Origin: Dactylosporangium vinaceum
GTDB lineage: Bacteria; Actinomycetota; Actinomycetes; Mycobacteriales; Micromonosporaceae
Reading direction: 5' to 3'
Assembly: GCF_019904175.1 (NCBI RefSeq)
Contig: NZ_CP061913.1
Location: 806,001 to 870,000, forward strand
Length of the DNA: 64,000 bases
The notes beneath the pieces were generated by a model, which worked only from the letters and a program-made list of their open reading frames with translations, was not told the DNA's origin and did not search any database. The position numbers and the translations under genes were made by a program. Of this stretch, positions 7,651 through 16,063 are shown piece after piece (positions within the stretch are counted from its first letter, which is position 1; each line of letters begins with the position of its first letter).

Positions 7651-8576
7651 CGCTCAGGCTCGGCACGCGGGGCAGCACGCTGGCGATGGCGCAGTCGACG
7701 ACCATCGCCGAGGCCGTTCGCGCCCGCACCGGCCGCGACGTCGACCTCGTCGAGATCGTCACGCCCGGCGACCGCTCCAGCGCGCCGATCCCACAGCTCG
7801 GCGTCGGTGTCTTCGTCTCCGCCCTGCGCGACGCGCTGCTGGCCAAGGAGATCGACTTCGCCGTCCACTCCTACAAGGACCTGCCCACCGCGGGCGCCGA
7901 GGGCCTGGTCATCGCCGCGATCCCGACCCGCGCCGACCCGCGCGACGCGCTCGTCGCCCGGGGCGGGCTCACGCTCAACGAGCTGCCCGACGACGCGAGG
8001 ATCGGCACCGGGGCCCTGCGCCGGATCGCCCAGATCAACGCGCTCGGGCGGCGGCTGACCGCGGTACCGCTGCGGGGCAACATCGACACCCGCCTGCGCA
8101 AGCTCGCCGAGGGCGAGTTCGACGCGATCGTCCTGGCCAACGCCGGGCTGGTGCGCATCGACCGCGGCGGCGAGGCGACCGAGGTGCTCGACCCGCTGCT
8201 GATGCTGCCCGCACCCGCACAGGGCGCGCTGGCCGTCGAGTGCCGCGAAGACGATGCCGAGCTGCGCGAGATCCTCGCCGCGCTCGACGACGAATACACC
8301 CGCGCGGCGGTCACCGCCGAGCGGGCGCTGCTGGCCGAGCTCGAGGCGGGCTGCTCCGCACCGATCGCGGCACTGGCCGAGGTCGCCGAAGGCGATGAGG
8401 GGCCCGAGATTTATCTGCGCGGTGCCGTGTTCAGCCCGGACGGCGGCTTCGCCCTCCGGCTCTCGCGCACCGGAACGCTCGCCGACGCCGCGGAGGTGGG
8501 CCGAGCCCTGGCCCGCGACCTACGCGAAGAAGGCGCCGACAACGCACTGGGAGTGCAGCATGACCCGCACCCGTAA
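7647..8576 (+). CDS. hemC: Hydroxymethylbilane synthase (porphobilinogen deaminase)
   Basis: 309 residues. It condenses four porphobilinogens into hydroxymethylbilane in the cytosol. The N-terminus LRLGTRGSTLAMAQ, the catalytic-Asp region DFAVHSYKDLPT, the Arg motif TGALRRIAQI, PLRGNIDTRLRKL and the dipyrromethane-attachment Cys in LEAGCSAPIA are all present. The GTG start overlaps the hemA stop. The 3' end overlaps the next gene by 17 bp, so the order hemA-hemC-hemD is translationally coupled. Confidence 0.98.
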   Translation: MTLRLGTRGSTLAMAQSTTIAEAVRARTGRDVDLVEIVTPGDRSSAPIPQLGVGVFVSALRDALLAKEIDFAVHSYKDLPTAGAEGLVIAAIPTRADPRDALVARGGLTLNELPDDARIGTGALRRIAQINALGRRLTAVPLRGNIDTRLRKLAEGEFDAIVLANAGLVRIDRGGEATEVLDPLLMLPAPAQGALAVECREDDAELREILAALDDEYTRAAVTAERALLAELEAGCSAPIAALAEVAEGDEGPEIYLRGAVFSPDGGFALRLSRTGTLADAAEVGRALARDLREEGADNALGVQHDPHP

Positions 8577-10143
8577 GGGCAGCACCGGCCGGATCGCCTT
8601 CGTCGGGGCCGGCCCCGGCGACCCCGGACTGCTGACGCGCCGCGCCCATGAGGCGCTGGTGACCGCCGACCACGTCGTCCACGACCGCAACGTCCCGGAG
8701 CCGCTGCTCGCCGCGATCCGCGCCGAGGCCGACCCGGAATGCCAGTTCAGCCCGGCGGAGGGTGCGCCCGGCGACGTGGCCAAGGTGCTGCTCTCCGCGG
8801 CCCGCTCCGGGCTGCGCGCCGTCCACCTCGTCGGCGGCGACCCCATGGCCCACGACACCGTGCTCAAGGAGGTGCAGGCCGTCGCCCGCACCGCGGTGCC
8901 GTTCGAGGTCGTGCCCGGCATCGGCCAGGCCGCCGGGGTCGCCACCTACGCCGGGGTGCCACTGCCCGGCGTCCGCGTGACCGCCGACGTCGACGACGTG
9001 CAGTCCGTCGACTTCGAGTCCATCGCCGCCGCCGTGGCCCGCGGCTCGTCCGCGCTCGCCGTCGACGCCGGTGATCTCGCCGCCGTCCGTGACGGGCTCC
9101 TCGCGGCCGGGGTCGACCCGGCCACGCCGGTCTCGATCACCGGCGACGGGACGGGCGAGACGCAGTACAGCTCCGCCTCGAGCGTCGACAGCATGGTCGC
9201 CGCCGCGCTCGGCTTCGCCGGCCGCGTGGTGCTGTGCCTCGGTGCCGGGGTCGCCCAGCGCGAGAAGCTCGGCTGGTGGGAAAACCGGCCGCTGTACGGC
9301 TGGAAGGTCCTCGTGCCCCGCACGAAGGAGCAGGCAGGCGCGATGAGCGAGCGGCTGCGGGCCTACGGGGCGATCCCGTGCGAGGTCCCGACCATCGCCG
9401 TCGAGCCGCCGCGCACCCCGGCCCAGATGGAGCGCGCGATCAAGGGCCTCGTCGACGGCCGCTACGCCTGGACGGTCTTCACCTCGGTCAACGCGGTCCG
9501 CGCGGTCTGGGAGAAGTTCGCCGAGCACGGCCTCGACGCCCGGCACTTCGGCGGCGTCAAGGTCGCCTGCATCGGCGAGGCCACCGCCGAGGCCGTCCGC
9601 GGCTTCGGCATCGTGCCCGAGCTGGTGCCGACCGGCGAGCAGTCCTCCGAGGGCCTGCTGGCCGAGTTCTCCCCGCACGACGAGGTGCTCGACCCGGTCG
9701 GCCGGGTGCTCCTGCCGCGGGCCGACATCGCGACCGAGACCCTCGCCGCCGGGCTCACCGAGCTCGGCTGGGAGGTCGACGACGTGACCGCGTACCGCAC
9801 GGTGCGCGCCGCCCCGCCGCCGGCCGACATCCGCGACGCGATCAAGTCCGGCGGCTTCGACGCGGTGCTCTTCACGTCGTCGTCGACGGTGCGCAACCTG
9901 GTCGGCATCGCCGGCAAGCCGCACGCCCGCACGGTCGTCGCGGTCATCGGCCCGAAGACGGCCGACACCGCCGTCGAGTTCGGGCTGCGCGTCGACGTCC
10001 AGCCGGCCCACGCGTCGGTGCCCGACCTGGTCGAGGCCCTCGCGAGCTACGCCGTGGAGCTGCGCGAGAAGCTGGCCGCGATGCCGGCCAAGCAGCGCCG
10101 CGGCTCGAAGGTGCAGGGCCCGACCGCCCTGAGGTTCCGCTAG
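8560..10143 (+). CDS. hemD: Fused uroporphyrinogen-III C-methyltransferase / uroporphyrinogen-III synthase
   Basis: 527 residues in two modules. Residues ~10-250 form a SUMT/CobA-like domain ([47 protein letters not shown]), which methylates uroporphyrinogen III toward sirohaem and B12. Residues ~255-520 form HemD ([64 protein letters not shown]), which cyclises hydroxymethylbilane. Such fusions are common in actinobacteria and place the haem/cobalamin branch point on one polypeptide. The ATG at 8560 was chosen over an earlier frame opening because it begins at the conserved N-terminus and lies inside the hemC end. Confidence 0.95.
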   Translation: MTRTRKGSTGRIAFVGAGPGDPGLLTRRAHEALVTADHVVHDRNVPEPLLAAIRAEADPECQFSPAEGAPGDVAKVLLSAARSGLRAVHLVGGDPMAHDTVLKEVQAVARTAVPFEVVPGIGQAAGVATYAGVPLPGVRVTADVDDVQSVDFESIAAAVARGSSALAVDAGDLAAVRDGLLAAGVDPATPVSITGDGTGETQYSSASSVDSMVAAALGFAGRVVLCLGAGVAQREKLGWWENRPLYGWKVLVPRTKEQAGAMSERLRAYGAIPCEVPTIAVEPPRTPAQMERAIKGLVDGRYAWTVFTSVNAVRAVWEKFAEHGLDARHFGGVKVACIGEATAEAVRGFGIVPELVPTGEQSSEGLLAEFSPHDEVLDPVGRVLLPRADIATETLAAGLTELGWEVDDVTAYRTVRAAPPPADIRDAIKSGGFDAVLFTSSSTVRNLVGIAGKPHARTVVAVIGPKTADTAVEFGLRVDVQPAHASVPDLVEALASYAVELREKLAAMPAKQRRGSKVQGPTALRFR

Positions 10144-10163
10144 TCAACAAAGGGGTCCCACCG

Positions 10164-11144
10164 ATGGGCTTTCCCGAGATCCGGCCGCGCCGGCTGCGTC
10201 GCACTCCCGCGATGCGCCGGCTCGTCGCCGAGACGCACGTGCAGCCGTCAAACCTGATCCTGCCGATGTTCGTGAAGGAGGGGCTGACCGAGCCGCGGCC
10301 GATCAGCTCCCTGCCCGGCGTGCTGCAGCACTCCCGCGAGTCCCTGCGCAAGGCGGCCGCCGAGGCGGTCGCCGAGGGCGTCGGCGGCATCATGCTCTTC
10401 GGCGTCCCGCAGACCCGTGACGAGCAGGGCTCCGGCGGCATCGACCCGGACGGCATCCTCAACGTCGCCATCCGCGATGTCATCGCCGAGGTCGGCGACG
10501 CCACCGTCGTCATGGGCGACCTGTGCCTCGACGAGTTCACCTCGCACGGCCACTGCGGCGTCCTGGCCCCCGACGGCTCCGTCGACAACGACGCGACCCT
10601 GCGGCAGTACGAGCTGATGGCCCTCGCGCAGGCCCAGGCCGGCGCCCACGTCCTCGGCCCGTCCGGCATGATGGACGGCCAGGTCGGCGTGGTCCGCTCC
10701 GCCCTGGACCGGGCCGGCTACACCGACGTGTCGCTGCTCGCCTACGCCGCGAAGTACGCGAGCGCCTTCTACGGCCCCTTCCGCGAGGCTGTCGAGTCGA
10801 CGCTCACCGGCGACCGCAAGAGCTACCAGCAGGACCCGGCCAATCTCCGCGAGGCCCTGCGCGAGGTCGCCCTCGACATCGAGGAGGGCGCCGACATGGT
10901 CATGGTCAAGCCCGCCCTCCCGTACCTCGACGTCATCACCCGGGTCGCCGAGATGGTCGACGTCCCCGTGGCCGCCTACCAGGTCTCCGGCGAATACGCG
11001 ATGGTCGAGGCGGCCGTCGCCAACGGCTGGCTGGACCGCGAGCGTGCCGTCCTGGAGACCCTCACCTCGATCCGCCGGGCCGGCGCCCAGCTGATCCTCA
11101 CCTACTGGGCCGCGGACGCCGCCCGCCTCCTGCGCCGCCTCTGA
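10164..11144 (+). CDS. hemB: Delta-aminolevulinic acid dehydratase (porphobilinogen synthase)
   Basis: 326 residues; condenses two ALA molecules to porphobilinogen. Conserved start [19 protein letters not shown], Schiff-base lysines in [14 protein letters not shown] and [11 protein letters not shown], and the C-terminal YQVSGEYAM. The metal loop reads [15 protein letters not shown]121 and C131 are kept, but the middle zinc ligand of the E. coli type (Cys) is D123, a mixed Cys/Asp site. AAAGGGG precedes the ATG. Last gene of the operon, 20 bp after hemD and before a strong terminator. Confidence 0.98.
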   Translation: MGFPEIRPRRLRRTPAMRRLVAETHVQPSNLILPMFVKEGLTEPRPISSLPGVLQHSRESLRKAAAEAVAEGVGGIMLFGVPQTRDEQGSGGIDPDGILNVAIRDVIAEVGDATVVMGDLCLDEFTSHGHCGVLAPDGSVDNDATLRQYELMALAQAQAGAHVLGPSGMMDGQVGVVRSALDRAGYTDVSLLAYAAKYASAFYGPFREAVESTLTGDRKSYQQDPANLREALREVALDIEEGADMVMVKPALPYLDVITRVAEMVDVPVAAYQVSGEYAMVEAAVANGWLDRERAVLETLTSIRRAGAQLILTYWAADAARLLRRL

Positions 11145-11156
11145 CGCACCGCCGTG

Positions 11157-11187
11157 AAGGCCGCGACCGGGTGCCGGTCGCGGCCTT
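11157..11187 (+). terminator. Terminator hairpin after hemB
   Basis: A perfect 14-bp stem (AAGGCCGCGACCGG / CCGGTCGCGGCCTT) with loop GTG, 12 nt after the hemB stop. It has no long U-tract, as is common in high-GC actinobacteria. It closes the rex-hem operon. Confidence 0.85.
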
Positions 11188-11372
11188 CCTGCGTATCTCG
11201 AATCGGGCATATCGGGCGTGTTGTGGCGTTTCCCGGGCGGAGTCTCCGGCAAAATAGTTGTCGCAGCTCATAGGCCGGGTTACGGCACCCCCGTGTGAAT
11301 CTCGGTCCCGGCCGACTGTCAGCAACACGACAGTTCCCCGATTGGGTGGGTTCGCCCGTCGTTGCGCCATCT

Positions 11373-12338
11373 GTGAGATGGCTCGTCACCGGAGGCGCCG
11401 GATACATCGGCGCGCACGTCGTCGCCGCGCTGCAAGAGGCGCGCGTCGAATGCATTGTCATCGATGATCTGTCGACCGGGCAGGCCGCGCGGGTGCCGTT
11501 CGGGGTGCCGCTGCTGCGGGCCGACGTGCGCGACGCGGCGGCGGTGCTCGACGTCGTGCGCCGGCACCGGCCCGACGGGGTCATCCACCTCGCCGCCCGC
11601 AAGGACGTCGCCGAGTCGACCGCCCACCCCCTGCGGTACTACCGGGACAACCTCGACGGGCTGCGGGCCGTCCTCGCCGCCGTCGCCGCCACCGAGGAGA
11701 CCCGCTCGGTGCTCTTCTCCTCCAGCGCCGCCGTCTACGGCACCCCCCGCCGCTCACCGGTCCGCGAAGAGGACCCTGCCGAGCCCGAGAACGCCTACGG
11801 CCGGACCAAGCTCATCGGCGAGTGGATGCTGCGCGACGCCGCGGCCGGCGGCGGCTTCCGCTGGGGGGCACTGCGCTACTTCAACGTCGCCGGCGCCGCC
11901 GCACCCCACCTGCGCGACGAGGGCGGCACGAACCTGGTGCCCCGCCTGCTGCGCGCCGCCGCCCTCGGCATCCCGGCCACCGTCTACGGCACCGACTACC
12001 CGACCGCCGACGGCACCGCCGTGCGCGACTACGTCCACGTCGCCGACATCGCCGACGCGCACGTCCGCGCCGCGCTCGCCCTGCACGAGGGCGAACTGCA
12101 CGACGAGGTCCTCAACGTCGGCCGCGGCGAAGGCGCCTCGGTGCTCCAGATGATCGCCGCCGTCGGCCGCGCCCTCGGCCGGCCCCTGCCCTACGACGAG
12201 GCCCCGCGCCGCCCCGGTGACCCGGCCGCGGTCGTCGCCAGCCCGGCCCGCATCCGCGCCCGCCTCGGCTGGCGCGCCGCCCACAACCTGCACTCGATCG
12301 TCACCAGCTCGACCGCCGAAGCCGTCACAGCCGCCTGA
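11373..12338 (+). CDS. NAD-dependent UDP-sugar 4-epimerase (GalE/PelX/Uge3-like)
   Basis: ~321-residue extended SDR. VRWLVTGGAGYIGAHV is the NAD site, the catalytic Ser lies in LFSSSAAVYG, Y-x3-K is YGRTK, and RYFNVAGA and RDYVHVADIADAH are GalE hallmarks. It interconverts UDP-Glc/GlcNAc with UDP-Gal/GalNAc in the cytosol. Its position 31 bp before an Agd3-like deacetylase and a PelF-like glycosyltransferase suggests it supplies UDP-GalNAc (and/or UDP-Gal) for the encoded polysaccharide. The start is uncertain: GTG 11373 begins at the Rossmann strand without a clear ribosome site; GTG 11346 or 11295 would add an N-terminal tail. Confidence 0.85.
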   Translation: MRWLVTGGAGYIGAHVVAALQEARVECIVIDDLSTGQAARVPFGVPLLRADVRDAAAVLDVVRRHRPDGVIHLAARKDVAESTAHPLRYYRDNLDGLRAVLAAVAATEETRSVLFSSSAAVYGTPRRSPVREEDPAEPENAYGRTKLIGEWMLRDAAAGGGFRWGALRYFNVAGAAAPHLRDEGGTNLVPRLLRAAALGIPATVYGTDYPTADGTAVRDYVHVADIADAHVRAALALHEGELHDEVLNVGRGEGASVLQMIAAVGRALGRPLPYDEAPRRPGDPAAVVASPARIRARLGWRAAHNLHSIVTSSTAEAVTAA

Positions 12339-12354
12339 GACGAAACCCCCGCCG

Positions 12355-12360
12355 AAGGAG
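12355..12360 (+). promoter_or_regulatory. Ribosome binding site deciding a TTG start
   Basis: AAGGAG, 9 nt before TTG 12370. It is the best Shine-Dalgarno nearby and supports a TTG start for the secreted deacetylase, ahead of a later ATG at 12400 that would also leave a signal peptide. Confidence 0.7.
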
Positions 12361-12369
12361 CTCAGCACC

Positions 12370-14442
12370 TTGAAGTCCTCCCGCACCAGGGCGAAGACCA
12401 TGTCCGGGTCATCCAAGTCCCGGATCGTCGTCGCCGGCGCGTTGGCCCTCCTGGGCCTCGCCGGTGTCGCCCTCGCCCAGCCCGCCCTCGCCGCCGACGC
12501 CCCTAAGCAGCGCATCGACCTGCGGGCGCTCGTGCTCGACGACGCCAGCACCGGCGTCGACACCCTCCGCGCCCAGCTCGACCGCGAGGGCGTCCCCTAC
12601 GACGTGCTCAACCTCGCCGACGGCGGCCGCCCCGCGATCACCGCCGCCTACCTCGCCGACTCCGTCAGCGGCGTGCGCCGGGCGAAGTACCAGGGCGTCA
12701 TCGTGCCCAACGAGAACGCCGTGACCGGCGCCGAGGCCACCGCCCTGGCCGACTTCGAGCGCGAGTTCCAGATCCGCCAGATCGACGCCTACACGTTCGC
12801 CGGCGCGAACGTCGGGCTCACCAACGCCTGGAGCGGCGTCCTGGACGGGGCCGCGCTGCAGGTCACCGACGCCGGCAAGGCGGCCGGGTTCGGCTACCTC
12901 AAGGGCGCCCTGACCGTCGACGACCGCGACGCGAGCGTGTCGGAGTCCTTCGGCTACCTCGGCGCCGCCGCCGTCGCCGCGGGCGCCACCTTCACGCCCA
13001 TGGTGACCGGCACCAAGCCCGGCGGCGGCACCTCCGGCTCCCTCATGGGCGTCTACGCCCACGACGGCCGCGAAGAACTCGTCGTGACCCTCGCGGCCAA
13101 CCGGTACCAGACCCATGCCCTGGAGCTCGGCCACGGCCTGATCACGTGGCTCACCAAGGGTGTCCACCTCGGCTACACGCGCAACTACTTCAGTGTCCAC
13201 GTCGACGACGTCTTCCTCCCCGACGACCGCTGGGACACCGTCCACAACTGCACCGTCGGCGACGACTGCAACCCGCAACGCGACCCGGCCACCCTCCCGT
13301 ACAACCAGACGATCCGGATGACCAAGGACGACGTCGACGCGCTCATCGCGTGGCAGAACGCGCGCGGCGTCAAACTCGACGTCGTCTTCAACGGCGGCGG
13401 CAGCGTCGAGGCCGGCGCCGGCGACCCGCTGACCGCGGCGGTCGTGGCCGCCAAGGGCCAGTTCCGGTTCATCAACCACACCTACGAGCACCCGTACCTC
13501 GGCTGCGTCCAGGACTTCACCGTCACCCCCTGGAGGTGCGCGACCGACGCCGCCGGGCAGACCCGGTGGGTGTCGCAGGCCGACATCACCGCCCAGATCA
13601 AGCAGAACGTCGACTGGGCGAAGGGCAAGGGCCTCACTCTCGACGCGAGCGAGCTCGTCACCGGCGAGCACTCCGGCCTCAAGACGCTGCCGCAGATGCC
13701 GAACGACAACCCGAACCTCGCCCCCGCCCTCAACGCCAACGGCGTCAAGTACGTCGCCTCCGACGCCTCCCGCGAGCAGACCGCCCGGCCCGTCGGCAAC
13801 GCCACCACCGTGCCGCGGTACCCGATGAACATCTACTACAACGTCGCCACCGTCGCCGAAGAGGTCGACGAGTACAACTGGCTCTACACCAGCACCGCCG
13901 ACGGCGGCAGCGGCATCTGCGCGAACAACCCGCTCTCCACCTGCATCAGCCCCCTCGGCGCGAGCGGCTACGCGAACTACATCGTGCCGCTCGAGTCGCG
14001 CATCGCCTACGACCACGTCGTCTCGGCCAGCCCCGCCCCGCACTACGCCCACCAGTCGAACCTCGCCGAGGACCGCATCCTGTACCCCGTCCTCGACGCT
14101 GTCCTCGCCCGCTACCGCGCCACCTACACGACCGCGACACCCGTCGTGAACCCGAAGTTCGCCGAGTCCGCCCTCCAGAACCGGCGCCAGGCGGCGTGGA
14201 CCGCGGCCGTGCAGAGCCGCCAGATCGAGGCGTACCTCCTCGACGGCAAGGTCACCGTCACCAACAAGGGCAACGCCCTGGACGTACCCATGACCATGCC
14301 CAGCAGCACGACGCTCATCAGCGCCTCCGTGCTCGGCATCGAGGTCAGCGGCGGCCCGTTCGGCGAGCCCTACGGCGGCGAGCGCTCCGCCTGGCGCAGC
14401 CTCGGCAAAAGCGGCCAGCAGCAGCTGCGCGTCACGAGCTGA
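12370..14442 (+). CDS. Secreted Agd3-like polysaccharide deacetylase (CBM87/CE18 type)
   Basis: 690 residues with an Arg/Lys-rich N-terminus and signal peptide ending PALA-AD near residue 41. The ~45-260 region is a beta-rich N-terminal domain. A NodB-like deacetylase core follows, with metal/catalytic Asp in HVDDVFLPDD (D279/D280) and the H-x3-H motif NHTYEHPY (H370, H374), giving the Asp-His-His triad of polysaccharide deacetylases. A C-terminal beta domain (VTVTNKGNALDVPM) completes it. The domain order and length fit Agd3, the fungal deacetylase that removes acetyl groups from GalNAc in galactosaminogalactan. The neighbouring spherulin-4 and GH114 genes, which accompany agd3 in Aspergillus, support this. 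It would act outside the cell. No database comparison was run, so Agd3 homology is a motif-and-context call. Confidence 0.72.
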   Translation: MKSSRTRAKTMSGSSKSRIVVAGALALLGLAGVALAQPALAADAPKQRIDLRALVLDDASTGVDTLRAQLDREGVPYDVLNLADGGRPAITAAYLADSVSGVRRAKYQGVIVPNENAVTGAEATALADFEREFQIRQIDAYTFAGANVGLTNAWSGVLDGAALQVTDAGKAAGFGYLKGALTVDDRDASVSESFGYLGAAAVAAGATFTPMVTGTKPGGGTSGSLMGVYAHDGREELVVTLAANRYQTHALELGHGLITWLTKGVHLGYTRNYFSVHVDDVFLPDDRWDTVHNCTVGDDCNPQRDPATLPYNQTIRMTKDDVDALIAWQNARGVKLDVVFNGGGSVEAGAGDPLTAAVVAAKGQFRFINHTYEHPYLGCVQDFTVTPWRCATDAAGQTRWVSQADITAQIKQNVDWAKGKGLTLDASELVTGEHSGLKTLPQMPNDNPNLAPALNANGVKYVASDASREQTARPVGNATTVPRYPMNIYYNVATVAEEVDEYNWLYTSTADGGSGICANNPLSTCISPLGASGYANYIVPLESRIAYDHVVSASPAPHYAHQSNLAEDRILYPVLDAVLARYRATYTTATPVVNPKFAESALQNRRQAAWTAAVQSRQIEAYLLDGKVTVTNKGNALDVPMTMPSSTTLISASVLGIEVSGGPFGEPYGGERSAWRSLGKSGQQQLRVTS

Positions 14443-14451
14443 GCCCCGGCC

Positions 14452-15885
14452 GTGCGAGTCGTCCTGGTCAACGAAGGGACCTATCCGTACGCCACCGGCG
14501 GCGTCACCACCTGGTGCGATCAGCTGGTGCGCGGACTGTCCGAAGTGGAGTGGGACCTGGTCGCCATCGTCGGCACCGAGCCCGACCGGCCCGCGATCGA
14601 GCTGCCCGGCAACGTCCGGTCGCTGCGCGCGGTGCCGGTCTGGGGCCCGGCCCGCCCCGCCCGCGGCCGGGTCGAGCGGGCCGCCGGCCTGCTGTGCCGC
14701 GGCATGCTCGGCGACTCGCCGGCCGACCTCGTCCTGTTCGCCGAGGGCCTGCGCGCCCTCGCCGGCCTGGCCCTCGGCCGGACCCGGTTCGGCCGCCGCA
14801 CCGGCCGGCACCCCCTCGCGGGCGCCGGCCTGGCCGACATCCTCCTCGACGCCTGGGCCCGGGCCGCCGCCGACGGCATCCGGCTGCCCCGCCTCACCCT
14901 GCGCGAAGCGGACGAGGCGGCGGTACTGCTGGAGCACGCACTGCGGCCGCTCGCCGCCGACGTCCCGGACGACGCCGACCTGGTCCACGCCAACGCCAAC
15001 GGCCTCTCGGCAATGGTCGCCCTCGCCACCAAATGGCGCCTCGGCGTGCCATTCATGATGACCGAACACGGGGTGTACCTCCGGGAGCGCTACCTCGCCG
15101 CCGGCCCCCGGACCCCCGGCGTCAAAACCGCACTCCTGCGCTTCCACCGGGCCCTCGCCCGCCTCGCCTACTGGGAGGCCGACCTCATCACCCCGGTCAG
15201 CGGCTTCAACGCCCGCTGGGCCGTGCGCCACGGCGCCGACCCGGCGAAGCTCGCCGTCATCGGCAACGGCGTCGACCCCGACCGGTTCCCGCCCCTCACC
15301 ACCGAACCCGACGCCCCCGTCATCTCCTGGGTCGGCCGGGTCGACCCGCTCAAGGACCTCGAGACACTCATCCGGGCCCTCGCCATCGTCCGCCAGTCGA
15401 TCCCCGACGCCCGCCTCCACCTGGCCGGCCCCGTCCCCGCCGGCAACGAGGCCTACGCCGCCGACTGCCGCGCCGTCGCCGCCGGCCTGCGCCTCACCGA
15501 CGCCGTCACCTGGGCCGGCCCGTGCCGCACCAGCCGCGACGCGTTCGCCGCCGGGCAGGTCGCCGCGCTGTCCAGCATCTCCGAAGGCATGCCCTACACG
15601 GTCCTCGAGGCCATGATGTGCGGCCGGCCCACGGTCAGCACCGACGTCGGCGGCGTCGCCGAGGCCGTGGGCAACGCGGGCCTCGTGGTGCCGCCGCGCG
15701 ACCCCGCCGCGCTCGCCGCCGCGTGCGTCGCGTTCCTGTCCTCCGCCGAGTTCCGCGCCGCGATCGGGCACTCCGGGCGCGAGCGGGCGCTGTCGGAGTA
15801 CACCCTGGACCGCTGCCTTTCCGCCTACCGCACGAAGTACTCGTCCCTCATCGGCGCACCCGCCCGGACGCTGGTGTCGGCATGA
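14452..15885 (+). CDS. PelF-like GT4 glycosyltransferase
   Basis: 477 residues, GT-B fold without signal peptide, so cytosolic. The N-terminus VVLVNEGTYPYATGGVTTW is the hallmark of the PelF family (EGTYPY-x-GGV-x-W). Further motifs are TEHGVYLRERY, VIGNGVDPDRF, SWVGRVDPLKDLETLI and the GT4 nucleotide-sugar motif SISEGMPYTVLEAMMCGRPTV (E-x7-E). PelF polymerises UDP-GalNAc/GlcNAc in Pel synthesis, so this is the likely polymerase of the locus. GTG 14452 starts 9 bp after the deacetylase. The stop overlaps the first mini-ORF by ATGA. Confidence 0.88.
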   Translation: MRVVLVNEGTYPYATGGVTTWCDQLVRGLSEVEWDLVAIVGTEPDRPAIELPGNVRSLRAVPVWGPARPARGRVERAAGLLCRGMLGDSPADLVLFAEGLRALAGLALGRTRFGRRTGRHPLAGAGLADILLDAWARAAADGIRLPRLTLREADEAAVLLEHALRPLAADVPDDADLVHANANGLSAMVALATKWRLGVPFMMTEHGVYLRERYLAAGPRTPGVKTALLRFHRALARLAYWEADLITPVSGFNARWAVRHGADPAKLAVIGNGVDPDRFPPLTTEPDAPVISWVGRVDPLKDLETLIRALAIVRQSIPDARLHLAGPVPAGNEAYAADCRAVAAGLRLTDAVTWAGPCRTSRDAFAAGQVAALSSISEGMPYTVLEAMMCGRPTVSTDVGGVAEAVGNAGLVVPPRDPAALAAACVAFLSSAEFRAAIGHSGRERALSEYTLDRCLSAYRTKYSSLIGAPARTLVSA

Positions 15886-15974
15886 GCGGTACGGAGCGCA
15901 GCGGAGTGGCCGCTCATCAGCAGTGCAGGGTGGAGCTCGTGACGGCGCTGGAGCTTGCGGAGGTGGCGGCATGA
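15882..15974 (+). CDS. 30-residue mini-ORF, first copy
   Basis: ATG 15882 overlaps the stop of the PelF-like gene (ATGA). The frame encodes 30 residues, beginning MSGTERSGVAA and ending LELAEVAA. Its own stop overlaps the next mini-ORF start (ATGA at 15971-15974). GGAGGTGGCGGC directly before that next ATG is a strong ribosome site. It is either a tiny protein or a translation relay. No known family recognised. Confidence 0.4.
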   Translation: MSGTERSGVAAHQQCRVELVTALELAEVAA

Positions 15975-16059
15975 GCGGTACGGAGCGCAGCGGAGTGGCC
16001 GCGATCGGGCAAGTGCAGGTCTGGCTCAGGGCGGCGCCGGAGCTTGCGGAGGTGGCGGC
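15882..16059 (+). repeat. 89-bp tandem duplication in an operon junction
   Basis: Two units, 15882-15970 and 15971-16059. The ends are nearly identical: ATGAGCGGTACGGAGCGCAG at the left, and GGAGCTTGCGGAGGTGGCGG at the right. Each unit carries a start codon, an overlapping stop and a ribosome site for the following frame. Confidence 0.9.
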
Positions 16060-16063
16060 ATGA
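15971..16063 (+). CDS. 30-residue mini-ORF, second copy
   Basis: An 89-bp tandem copy of the preceding mini-ORF. It again begins MSGTERSGVAA and ends ELAEVAA, with a diverged middle (IGQVQVWLRAAP). It starts by ATGA overlap and ends by ATGA overlap with the membrane-protein gene at 16060. Both the length (30 residues) and both overlaps are preserved although the middle has changed. Confidence 0.4.
   Translation: MSGTERSGVAAIGQVQVWLRAAPELAEVAA

Noticed and set aside
8254..8559. Longer start for the CobA-HemD fusion inside hemC
   Set aside because: The extra region is out-of-frame hemC sequence rich in Arg/Pro/Ser. The conserved N-terminus begins at 8560.
12409..15972. 1187-codon open frame on the minus strand opposite the deacetylase and glycosyltransferase genes
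   Set aside because: Composition shadow of high-GC genes. The product is Gly/Asp/Val/Arg-rich without domains, and the plus strand carries two clearly recognised proteins.
13146..15974. 942-codon plus-strand frame in another phase across the same genes
   Set aside because: Arg/Pro-rich shadow frame. Only its last 30 codons correspond to the mini-ORF, which has its own ATG.
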